Of a stretch of DNA of 64,000 nt, positions 33,737 through 41,604 are shown piece after piece. A model generated the notes under the pieces. The model had not been told where the DNA came from and searched no databases. It was given only the letters and a program-made list of their open reading frames with translations. The stretch's first letter is position 1. Every line of letters starts with the position of its first letter. The DNA comes from Candidatus Zixiibacteriota bacterium (GTDB taxonomy: Bacteria; Zixibacteria; MSB-5A5; WJJR01). The stretch is taken from positions 22,542-86,541 of the forward strand of contig JBFMGX010000032.1 of NCBI GenBank assembly GCA_040752595.1. Direction: 5' to 3'. The position numbers and the translations under genes are program-made.

Positions 33737-36013
33737 CTATTCTCCGGGAAGTGCTCCGGTAGCGATGAAGTCCACTAAGGCGGACGCTGCAGTGGCTTGG
33801 ATTTCCGACGCTTGTTCTCCCCACCTAAGGATCCAGTCTTCAACGGAAAGCGACTCCTTCTCAGTGGGGCTCTGCGTCAGGGCGATTTGAATCATAATGT
33901 CGATGTACCGTTCCAAGTGATAAATACGCCACTCCCGTGAGTCATACCCGTAGCCCCGACCTTGGTCCAAGTACATTCGGGCAAAGGGTGCAGCACTGTT
34001 TATCCACCAGATATTCCGATCGACATCTTGCGGTCTCTGCCAAACGGGCGGGTCATCGTGACTAAAGACGACAGGCTCGGCTGTGTCGGGATCGGGATCA
34101 ACCTCGGAGATCTTGACCGTGGGATAGCCCTCCCCTTGTTGGTCGCCCGGTCCCTTCCCCCGTCCAGGGATAACGCGAACGACTGCGGGATTCAGGGCCG
34201 TGCACGAATCGTCCCCCGCGACCACTTCGGTTTCCCCCGTGGCGAAACCGTAAACGAGGCCTGATGAACTGACCCGTGCCACATTGGGGTTATTCTCTGT
34301 CCATACCAAATGGACCGACGATGTCTCCTGCCCGTTCGCGAGCCGACAAACCGCCTCCAGTTTCTGGCGGCTGCCTGCCGGGATTTCAACGGCTTCGGGC
34401 ACAATCTGTACTCCGATGATGCGCACTACCTCCAGCGGGACCTTGTTGGAGCACAAACGGCTATTCAGTATCTCGGCGTAGATCGAGGTCGCGCCATATG
34501 AGAATGTGTTAATGATCATCAGATCCTCATCGACCATTGCCACATTCGTGTCATCGCTCACCCATCTGAATGGAACGGGTCGGATTCGCACGCCGTTTCT
34601 GTCAAAGAACCGTATCGTGGGCCTCAGCGCCACACCAAGGCCAGCCATCTGATGGGATAGGCTGACCTCAATCCTGGCCGGTGCTCCGGATGGGAGCGGT
34701 GGTGGAGGCGGGGGAGGCCCTCCGTCTCCTGGTCCCCAATGTCCTCTTAGCAGTTCATTGAGGAGTCGATTCTTCCAGCGGTCCAGAGCCTCATTCATCT
34801 TGCTGAGCGCCGATTTCTCCTCCTGATCGTAACGCCTTCGATCCCGCGCTTCGAATTCCTTCGCGTACGCTTGTATTTGCTCAGAGACGAACCGCTCAAC
34901 GGCGCGGCTGAGGGGGCTGTCGGCCAGCCGTGCACGATCATTCTGCTTAAAGGACTCCAGCGCCTCGAGCACGCACTCGCCATAGATATGATCCCGGTAG
35001 GACGACTGGATGTCCAGCTCCGGGACACTCACGTACCCGATGAACCCCGACTGCGCCTCGTAGATAATCGAGTGTCTCCCTTTCTTACTCCAGCGCATGC
35101 TCTTTTCTGACGTGCGAAGGACCAGTCTGCCTTGATGGAGCTGACCGCCGCTAGTCGTGGAGACTCGCGTTCCAGACAATTCCTCCTTGAGCATCTCGGG
35201 GATGGCTATCACGCGGGGTGCCTCTGCGCCGGGGAGCGGCGGAATATCCGGCAAGGATAGCGGCCGGCCACCTTCGACCACTACTCCATTCACGACAGCG
35301 AATACCTTGCACAGCTGAAGAGTCCTTATCATCTGTGGGTGATTTCGCAGAGTCTCAATGAGCTGTTCAGTCGGAATCCGGCCTTCATATCCCTTCGGTG
35401 CCACTCCACGGATGAGAGTGAAGCCGTCCGCCAGCCCCAGCGCGTCTAGCGCTGGTTTGGGGAGAGTCCTCAGGGAGCAGCCCAGCGGAGAAAGGACCAA
35501 ATCAAGCTCCGCGGGCAGACTCGCGATCGTTATGTTGCGACCGGTCTCGCGGTCGGGGACGTATCCGAATCTAACAGAACCTGCGGTAACACCATAGCAG
35601 TTGCGTCGGTTCTCCTTTACACTCTGGATCACAGCATAGTGTTCGAACATCTGTGTCATGTAGCACTTACCGCCGTTCCCATGTCCGCCTTGGATGTTAC
35701 CCTTCGGTCCACTGCGTCGTGCGGATTCCGGGTCCGCCCAGACTCTGAAGTCCTTCTCGATCATGTCACAGCTCATCCCGGAGAAATCCAAACAGGAAAT
35801 TGAGGGCGATGGGTCTCTTCGACCGAAGTTGAAGATGACAACAATGACACGTTTGGCTTCCGGGGCAGGCTCGCGTGCGTAGGCATCGGCGGAGTTCTTG
35901 AGCCACTCGGGCAGGCCGTTTTCATGGGACTGGAACGCCTTGCAGATGAGCCTGATCGCGTTCTCTTCATGAACCTTCAGGTCCACATCCGGAGTGTAAG
36001 AGAGGGGTTGCAT
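33737..36013 (-). CDS. GHKL/Hsp90-like ATPase with two Ig-like domains, module B
   Basis: A 758-residue protein from the ATG at 36013 (GGGAGG at good spacing). N-box LPEWLKNSADAY (34-45), G1 box DFSGM (76-80) and G2 box GGHGNGGKCYM (109-119) define the ATP fold. Residues 385-425 form a charged coiled coil, followed by a polyproline run at 433-441. Two bacterial Ig-like (Big_2-type) repeats follow at about 446-530 and 533-616 (WVSDDTNVAMVD, VWTENNPNVARVSSSGLVYGFATGETEVVAG). The C-terminus (668-682) has WWINSAAPFARMYL as in module A. There is no signal peptide, so the Ig domains are intracellular. It leads the island operon. Defence function is inferred. Confidence 0.74.
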   Translation of the reverse strand: MQPLSYTPDVDLKVHEENAIRLICKAFQSHENGLPEWLKNSADAYAREPAPEAKRVIVVIFNFGRRDPSPSISCLDFSGMSCDMIEKDFRVWADPESARRSGPKGNIQGGHGNGGKCYMTQMFEHYAVIQSVKENRRNCYGVTAGSVRFGYVPDRETGRNITIASLPAELDLVLSPLGCSLRTLPKPALDALGLADGFTLIRGVAPKGYEGRIPTEQLIETLRNHPQMIRTLQLCKVFAVVNGVVVEGGRPLSLPDIPPLPGAEAPRVIAIPEMLKEELSGTRVSTTSGGQLHQGRLVLRTSEKSMRWSKKGRHSIIYEAQSGFIGYVSVPELDIQSSYRDHIYGECVLEALESFKQNDRARLADSPLSRAVERFVSEQIQAYAKEFEARDRRRYDQEEKSALSKMNEALDRWKNRLLNELLRGHWGPGDGGPPPPPPPLPSGAPARIEVSLSHQMAGLGVALRPTIRFFDRNGVRIRPVPFRWVSDDTNVAMVDEDLMIINTFSYGATSIYAEILNSRLCSNKVPLEVVRIIGVQIVPEAVEIPAGSRQKLEAVCRLANGQETSSVHLVWTENNPNVARVSSSGLVYGFATGETEVVAGDDSCTALNPAVVRVIPGRGKGPGDQQGEGYPTVKISEVDPDPDTAEPVVFSHDDPPVWQRPQDVDRNIWWINSAAPFARMYLDQGRGYGYDSREWRIYHLERYIDIMIQIALTQSPTEKESLSVEDWILRWGEQASEIQATAASALVDFIATGALPGE

Positions 36014-36060
36014 CCTGTAGCCTCCCGTGTTCAGCACCTGATCCAGTGCAGAAGTGCCAT

Positions 36061-36089
36061 AATCTATCGAGGCCCTGGGATGATTTCAA
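36061..36089 (-). promoter_or_regulatory. Candidate promoter of the module B operon
   Basis: On the minus strand TTGAAA (36089-36084), 17 bp, then TAGATT (36066-36061); the ATPase start is about 48 bp further. This gives the island its own promoter. Confidence 0.5.
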
Positions 36090-36182
36090 GGAACCAGATT
36101 CTCAGGCACACGGTCTCCACCGGGATTTCGACGCCGGTCAAGCCGTAGCGCTACAACAACATAGCAGCTGTTGCACACCTTG

Positions 36183-36220
36183 GCAGGATGGACTCGGCTT
36201 CGATCCCCTCCGCCCTCACC
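36183..36220 (+). repeat. Right attachment-like copy: degenerate tRNA-Lys 3' half
   Basis: Reads GCAGG at 36183-36187, then TTCGATCCCCTCCGCCCTCACC at 36199-36220, against TTCGATCCCTTCCACCCTCACC in the tRNA: 20 of 22 match. The anticodon-stem GCAGG and a following TGG also correspond with one inserted base. It cannot fold as a full tRNA. Direct orientation and position beyond the ATPase promoter mark it as the distal end of an integrated element. Confidence 0.72.
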
Positions 36221-36307
36221 CGGCTTTCTCCACTCCCAAGGCAACCTCATCTCCCCGCACCTCCCCCCGATTGACCCCGGAGCGCGACGCGTGTATCCTG
36301 CCAAGCC

Positions 36308-37789
36308 ATGACACCCTGGTCCCGACTTCGCAGCATCGTCGGTGCCATTCTGGTCCTCGTTGCGGCCAGCGGCGTCTTCGCGTTCGACTTCTGGCAGGAG
36401 GCGCTGGCGGGGTTGAGTCCCGATGGCGTGATCATGGAGTACAGTTGGCTGGTGCTGCGGATCATGATGATCGCCCTGGCGGCGCCCGGTTTGGTGCTGC
36501 TCTTCCCACGGTTGTCGAAGCGGCTGCTCATTCGTCTTCACCACAATCTCCGTCGTCTACCCACCACAGCATTCCTCACCTACACGCTCGGGATCGCCTT
36601 CGTGCTGCGTTTGCTGGCGGTGCTGGTGTTGCCCCTGCGATTGATCAGCGACTTCGCCACCTACGATGAGTTGGCGCGTCAGTGGCTCATCCATGGCGAG
36701 TACACCGACGGCACCCACGCGACCGCCTACTTCCCGCCGGGGTGGCCGTTTCTCCTGTCGCGATTGTACGCGGTGTTCGGGCATCATCCCCATGCGGGGA
36801 TCATGGCGAATGTCGTCTTCGGTGTGGCCTGTGTCTATCTGACCTGGCGGATTGTGCGCAGAGGATGGGGCGAATTCCCCGCGCGCTGGGCGGCAGCGAT
36901 TGTGGCGATCATCCCCGGCGAGTTGCTCTTCGCCAATATCCTCGGCTCCGAGAGGTTGTTCACCTTTCTGCTGTTGATGGCGCTGCTGTTACTTCTGCCC
37001 CGTGCCGAGGGCGGTTGGCGACCATGGGCGTCCGCCTTGGTCGGAGGCGTTCTTCTGGGTGTGGCCACGCTGACGCGTACGTTGTCGTTTCTGCTCCCGC
37101 TCGTATTCCTGCCGGCCTATGCGGCACGGGGCGGGCTGTCGCTGCGCACCGCGTCACGCTGGCTGGTCTGTGTTGCAGGTCTTCTGATCGTGACGGTGCC
37201 GTGGATGATGCGCAATGAGTCCCGCCTCGGACGGGCGACGCTCTGCACCAACGTCGGCGTCAATCTGCACATCGGCAACAACCCGAACGCCGGGGTCGGG
37301 TACAACGAGCCGGATCACCGGGTGCTCTTCCTGAAGTCGGCGCAGGATGAGGCGCACGACGACAGTGTCGGCATGGCGCGGGGACTGGAATACATCCGCC
37401 GGCATCCGGTTGCATTCCTCGTTCGCGGCACGCTCAAGTCGGCGTTCTTCATGCTGTGCGACACCGATGGCATTTTCTTTGAACTGGGTGATGCCGCCAC
37501 GGCGCACGAATTCAATCGCTACTGCTGGCTGGCGCTGGCGACGCAGGCGTTCTGGATGATCTTTCTGCTGGCGTGTGGGTACGGCGTCATCGTGTACCTG
37601 CGCTCATCGCCGTGGCAGAATCCCACTGGCCTCTTGCTCTTGGGCGTGGTCCTCTACTGGATCGCGGTCCATTTCGTTTTCTACGGCGCCGGACGCTACC
37701 ACATGCCGATCGTGCCGGTCATGGCGGCGTTCGCCGGGCTGGCGGTGATGAAGAGTACGAATGACTCACGCAATCGGAGCGTCGTCTAA
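36308..37789 (+). CDS. GT39-like membrane glycosyltransferase
   Basis: A 493-residue protein with about ten hydrophobic helices. The first periplasmic loop holds SDFATYDELARQWLIHG, with the acidic residues typical of the PMT/ArnT (GT-C, family 39) fold, and YFPPGWPFLL is a family-style motif. It probably transfers sugar from a lipid carrier to lipid or protein outside the membrane. No partner genes for a specific glycan are adjacent. It starts about 90 bp past the distal tRNA remnant and belongs to the high-GC background. Confidence 0.78.
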   Translation: MTPWSRLRSIVGAILVLVAASGVFAFDFWQEALAGLSPDGVIMEYSWLVLRIMMIALAAPGLVLLFPRLSKRLLIRLHHNLRRLPTTAFLTYTLGIAFVLRLLAVLVLPLRLISDFATYDELARQWLIHGEYTDGTHATAYFPPGWPFLLSRLYAVFGHHPHAGIMANVVFGVACVYLTWRIVRRGWGEFPARWAAAIVAIIPGELLFANILGSERLFTFLLLMALLLLLPRAEGGWRPWASALVGGVLLGVATLTRTLSFLLPLVFLPAYAARGGLSLRTASRWLVCVAGLLIVTVPWMMRNESRLGRATLCTNVGVNLHIGNNPNAGVGYNEPDHRVLFLKSAQDEAHDDSVGMARGLEYIRRHPVAFLVRGTLKSAFFMLCDTDGIFFELGDAATAHEFNRYCWLALATQAFWMIFLLACGYGVIVYLRSSPWQNPTGLLLLGVVLYWIAVHFVFYGAGRYHMPIVPVMAAFAGLAVMKSTNDSRNRSVV

Positions 37790-37809
37790 TGCCTCCGGCC
37801 AGCAGGAAC

Positions 37810-38199
37810 CTATCGCCGGATACCAACAGAACGCAACTTGTGCCTGACCAACTCCCTTGTAAGCGGGTCGTCATAGCGTACCACGACAAACATCGTGCCG
37901 TGCTTGGGTATTTCCTCGGCACGCCGTTGATCGTATCGTTGCCGTTGTAGCCTCCGTCCAGGTCTGCGATCCATGAAATCGCATTGTTTGTAGTGCTGTT
38001 TCCCCATGTACTCAAGCACCAGGTTGAATTCAGGGAAATAGGCATCCACAGGAAGTGGGACTCCTTTCGGACGTTTGGGTGTCGGGTCACCCCGTAGGAA
38101 GTCGAACCCCCGATAGTTCCGATGCACCGTTGTCGTGCCGAGGATCTCTACGAAGAGTTCAACAACGGCGGTCTCTGCTTTGCGGTCGATTCTCATCAT
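37810..38199 (-). CDS. Small PD-(D/E)XK/Vsr-like endonuclease
   Basis: A 129-residue single-domain protein. LPVDAYFPEFNLVLEYMGKQHY matches the D...E-Y-x-G-x-Q-H pattern of Vsr-like and phage-derived restriction-fold nucleases (residues about 49-70); the following basic RRPGRRLQRQRYDQRRAEEI and VVVRYDDP complete the fold. It is a stand-alone gene ending 20 bp after the convergent glycosyltransferase stop. It may be a homing, mismatch or defence nuclease; which of these is not visible. Start Met1 or Met2. Confidence 0.6.
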   Translation of the reverse strand: MMRIDRKAETAVVELFVEILGTTTVHRNYRGFDFLRGDPTPKRPKGVPLPVDAYFPEFNLVLEYMGKQHYKQCDFMDRRPGRRLQRQRYDQRRAEEIPKHGTMFVVVRYDDPLTRELVRHKLRSVGIRR

Positions 38200-38405
38200 G
38201 TGAAGTATAAGCCGATCAGTGCGCCCCGCGCTGGGCCGGTGGGCACCTGCCCGGGGGGTTCTTTACAATGGGCTCCAGCTTCGGTATACACGGAGAGATC
38301 CGGGCCGATTACGCGCCAAGGGGTCGTGCGGGCCCGATTCACATTCGACATACATTCCGTGAGAGATGCCCAAGGGAGCGACCCTGGCGTCTTCACGAAA
38401 GGACC

Positions 38406-39437
38406 CTACTGCGCCGTGATGTCGATGTTCCCGTACGGCGTGGGGAAGTAGAGCGTCGTGATGTGTGCCTTTTGCACCTGGCAGGTGCCGGTGCCGCTCA
38501 GGTCGCCCAGAAAATAGACCTTGGTCTGGCCCGGGCCGACCGGGAGGACGCGGCTGACGGTGAAATTCTGGGTGTGATGGCCGGATACCTCGGCCGACAA
38601 CACCGTGAATTTGGCGGTGTGGTTGTCCTCGTGTGAGACCCGCGATCCCGACAGGGACACGGTCGCGATGCAATCACCGGCGCCCTGGGTATGAAGTCGA
38701 TAGAACCAGCCGTTGGCGATGATGAAGATGTATCCGCCCCTGGGGACGGTGATGATCGCCGAATCCATCACGGCCATGGTCGAGGAGAGCGTCTTCAAAT
38801 CCGTGAAGGTGTAGGCAATGCCCGGCTCGTCGGCGAGGCGGTTGGCACCGACCGATTCCATCTCGATCTCGGTGGAATCGATGGCCCCCTGCGGCAGACG
38901 TCCCTCCGGCAAGGTGCCGATGACGAGTTCCGAAGCGTCGACGGTCTTGCTGTGGTGGGCGCTGGAGTTGGCCGTGTGGGTGGCAATTTGGGCGTCGATC
39001 TCGTTGGATTCTTCGAGATCGAGCACCGTGGCGCCGGTGAGGAGATCGGCATCATGCGCCCGCCGGGCATAGGGGACCACCGTCAGACGCGAGCGTGGCA
39101 GCACCGGGTCGGAGCCGTTCGGTTGAACCTCCAAGTACAGACTGTCGCGATAATACACGTACGGCGGAATCGTGTCGACATCGCCGAGCAGGACCGAAAA
39201 CACGCCGGCGGTCGTGGCGATGCTCTGAGTCTCGGTCCACAGGGCGGTGCCGCCGGTCGGAATGTCAAAGAGGCGAAAGGTCACCGTGTAGTTGGCATCC
39301 GGCACCGGTACTCCGGCGGTGTCATCGAGTCGGCCCTGAAAGTTCATCAGGCGCGGGAACTCCGCCGCCACCGCCGTGCTCAGCGACGCGATGACCACCA
39401 CGACACAGAGACCGCAAACGGCCCTTATGCTCTTCAT
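38406..39437 (-). CDS. Secreted protein of unknown function
   Basis: A 343-residue protein from the ATG at 39437 (GGGGAG upstream). A signal peptide ends near VAAE. The N-terminal domain reads LMNFQGRLDDTAGVPVPDANYTVTFRLFD ... GGTALWTETQ (in parts) ... GVFSVLLGD, a pattern widespread in secreted proteins of environmental bacteria. A helical linker with DASELVIGTLPEGRLP follows, then a beta-rich C-terminal half that resembles a fibre or trimeric tail domain. A surface or adhesive role is inference. Confidence 0.7.
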   Translation of the reverse strand: MKSIRAVCGLCVVVVIASLSTAVAAEFPRLMNFQGRLDDTAGVPVPDANYTVTFRLFDIPTGGTALWTETQSIATTAGVFSVLLGDVDTIPPYVYYRDSLYLEVQPNGSDPVLPRSRLTVVPYARRAHDADLLTGATVLDLEESNEIDAQIATHTANSSAHHSKTVDASELVIGTLPEGRLPQGAIDSTEIEMESVGANRLADEPGIAYTFTDLKTLSSTMAVMDSAIITVPRGGYIFIIANGWFYRLHTQGAGDCIATVSLSGSRVSHEDNHTAKFTVLSAEVSGHHTQNFTVSRVLPVGPGQTKVYFLGDLSGTGTCQVQKAHITTLYFPTPYGNIDITAQ

Positions 39438-39698
39438 TTTGTCTCCCCAGACGGCAGGTAATCCCGCAGTCGAACTCTCACTATAAATCAACATCGCCTT
39501 ATCAAATCTGTCAAGCCGTTGTCTTTGTGGCGGTCAGACGCGGTCACTCGGGACTCCGTGCACCGCCGACGCGGCCCCGCGGACAATGGCACTCCATCCT
39601 CGCACCCGTGGGACGCTGGGATCAGGCCGGATTGCCCGACCCGTTATGTCAGGGGCGAAGATGGTAACCTCTTGACAGTTATCGGCAGATGGCCTACG

Positions 39699-40346
39699 AT
39701 GGCGCACCAGAGCCGGCAAGCCACAACGCCAGTGTCCGTGCATCGCCTGATGGGGGAACCGGCCGAACAGGGAGGAGCTCTGACCAAGGATCCGGCCTTC
39801 GACTGGACCCAATTCCGGTTGGGCATCTACGTCCGCGCCCGGCCTGAGGATGTGTACACCATATGGACCACATCCCAGGGCCTGTGCCGCTGGTTTCTGC
39901 GGTCGGCGGCCTTTGCGGCATCGTCTGGACGTCCCAGTTCCCGTCGGGAGGCGGCGAAGGTGCCGCCCTTCGAGACCCTGGCCGCACGCCCCGACGCCGA
40001 GATGTGCCAGACCGGAGACCGCTACCGATGGGAGTGGTTCTATAACGACGGCGTCGCCGGCGAAGACTGGGTCCTCGACGTCCGTCCCCCGACCAAGCTG
40101 TCGTTCGGCTTCGGTGCCGGGATGTTGGTGGAGGTCCTTCTCCGCAAGCAAGGCGTCTGGTGTGAAGTCAACCTGCGGCAGTATGACATCCCCAACACGC
40201 CCCGGGCGCATCGGGACATGCACATGGGTTGTCGCGCGGGATGGGTGTTCTTCCTGACCAACTTGAAGTCGGTCGTCGAGGGCGGGCACGACCTGCGCGA
40301 AACCGAGCGTGCCAAGACCCGCCAGTTGCATCTGGTGAACATCTGA
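39699..40346 (+). CDS. SRPBCC/AHSA1-domain protein
   Basis: A 215-residue protein if started at the ATG at 39699 (a further ATG is at 39750; the open frame from 39519 lacks a ribosome site). The core FDWTQFRLGIYVRARPEDVYTIWTT and WFYNDGVAGEDWVLDV match the START-like Aha1 C-terminal domain, which binds hydrophobic ligands. Function is unknown; the name refers to fold similarity with Hsp90 activator Aha1. Whether it has anything to do with the Hsp90-like ATPases nearby cannot be judged. Confidence 0.68.
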   Translation: MAHQSRQATTPVSVHRLMGEPAEQGGALTKDPAFDWTQFRLGIYVRARPEDVYTIWTTSQGLCRWFLRSAAFAASSGRPSSRREAAKVPPFETLAARPDAEMCQTGDRYRWEWFYNDGVAGEDWVLDVRPPTKLSFGFGAGMLVEVLLRKQGVWCEVNLRQYDIPNTPRAHRDMHMGCRAGWVFFLTNLKSVVEGGHDLRETERAKTRQLHLVNI

Positions 40347-40492
40347 TGGCGGGGCGTCTGAGTCCGCCGGGACAGCCCGCGGCACAGTCCAAAGAAGGAT
40401 CGAGTCATTCACCGTTCGGCATCCGGCAGCGTCGCCGGTCCAAAACCCGCTGACGTGTGATTCGTCCGTCAGCAGACAGAAGGGAGATCGCT

Positions 40493-41014
40493 TTGAAGAC
40501 AATGCTCGCAGTCGCCATCTTCTCAGGTTTGGTCGTGATCGCCGGGTGCGCCAAGAAGGAAGCGGCGCCACCCGCAGAGAGTCAGACCCCGGCGACACAG
40601 CCACCTGCCGAGCCGGCACAGGCCATGGCCCCGGGGATTCCCCAAGTCAGCGGCGACACGGTCACGACACCCTCCGGCCTGAAGTACATCGAGATGACAG
40701 TGGGTACGGGAGCGACCCCCCAGACGGGACAAATGGTCCTGGCGCACTACACCGGGTGGCTGACCGATGGGACCAAATTCGACTCGTCGCGCGACCGGGG
40801 ACAGCCCTTCCCATTCCCGCTCGGCCAGGGTCGGGTGATCAAGGGTTGGGATGAAGGTCTGGCCACGATGAAGGTCGGCGGCCGTCGCCTGTTGATCATC
40901 CCTCCCGACTTGGGGTATGGTGCCCGCGGCGCCGGCGGCGTCATTCCGCCGGGGGCGACACTGGTTTTCGACGTCGAGTTGGTCGGGATCCAAGACGCAG
41001 CCGTCGGCGGCTGA
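40493..41014 (+). CDS. FKBP-type peptidyl-prolyl isomerase, lipoprotein
   Basis: A 173-residue protein. The likely start is TTG at 40493, seven bases from AGGGAG; the ATG at 40502 is too far away. Signal peptide and lipobox LVVIAGC anchor it in the envelope. After a Pro/Ala-rich linker the FKBP domain reads [42 protein letters not shown] and [14 protein letters not shown], with the usual active-site aromatics. It folds proteins in the periplasm. Confidence 0.9.
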   Translation: MKTMLAVAIFSGLVVIAGCAKKEAAPPAESQTPATQPPAEPAQAMAPGIPQVSGDTVTTPSGLKYIEMTVGTGATPQTGQMVLAHYTGWLTDGTKFDSSRDRGQPFPFPLGQGRVIKGWDEGLATMKVGGRRLLIIPPDLGYGARGAGGVIPPGATLVFDVELVGIQDAAVGG

Positions 41015-41101
41015 TCGCTGTCGCGGCAGTTTCCATCGGTGCCAACGGGGACGGCTGTTTTGCGGTCGCCTCGACGGCGGGTAGTGTGGCTGGGAGGACA
41101 C

Positions 41102-41338
41102 ATGACCGAGCCGATCATCGCCCAGAAGGGCCCCTATGTGATCGAGGAGACGGCACGGCGGGTCTCTTGGTGTCAATGCGGCCGGTCGGCCAATCAACCG
41201 TACTGCGACGGCTCTCATAAGGTCACTGATATCCGGCCGATCGTGGTGGAGTTGACCGAGAACAAGCGGATTGCCTGGTGCGGCTGCAAGCATTCCGGGA
41301 ACAAGCCGTACTGCGACGGCACTCATAAGCGGCTGTAG
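41102..41338 (+). CDS. Double CDGSH iron-sulfur protein
   Basis: A 78-residue protein from the ATG at 41102 with GGGAGG upstream. Two tandem CDGSH motifs are present: CQCGRSANQPYCDGSH and CGCKHSGNKPYCDGTH. Each binds a [2Fe-2S] cluster with three cysteines and one histidine. The two-motif type is common in bacteria and takes part in redox or iron handling. It lies 88 bp after the FKBP gene. Confidence 0.92.
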   Translation: MTEPIIAQKGPYVIEETARRVSWCQCGRSANQPYCDGSHKVTDIRPIVVELTENKRIAWCGCKHSGNKPYCDGTHKRL

Positions 41339-41385
41339 TCCGTCAAGATCACCCTCGCCATCCCGGTCGGGCGCGAAGTGGCCTC

Positions 41386-41454
41386 GTGCCACGGGTCTTC
41401 AGACCCGTGCGGACGGTGAGCCAATTCCCCACGGGTCTGAAGACCCGTGGCACA
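41386..41454. repeat. Inverted pair of CCACGGGTCTTCAGACCCGTG repeats
   Basis: GTGCCACGGGTCTTCAGACCCGTG at 41386-41409 and its inverted partner at about 41430-41454 form hairpins singly or together. They fill the gap between CDGSH and lipoprotein genes. Confidence 0.7.
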
Positions 41455-41604
41455 GGGTCAGTATGAAGACCCTTGAGAGAGGCGCTTGAGAGCAGTTCGT
41501 GCTACCTGCACGCGAGCTTGCCATTGGGAGTATATGCGGCCTTCGCTTTGGACGTACGGGCCGTCTGCCGTGTATATTCACAAGGCGGCAAACAGGAGAA
41601 TCCG

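Noticed and set aside
32119..36013. BREX, DISARM or Druantia assignment for module B
   Set aside because: No PglZ phosphatase, SNF2 or other helicase, or BrxL-like gene is present; the operon has only ATPase, partner and methyltransferase.
39699..40346. Aha1-like protein as cochaperone for the GHKL ATPases
   Set aside because: SRPBCC proteins are common and varied, it lies outside the island with several unrelated genes in between; proximity alone is too weak.
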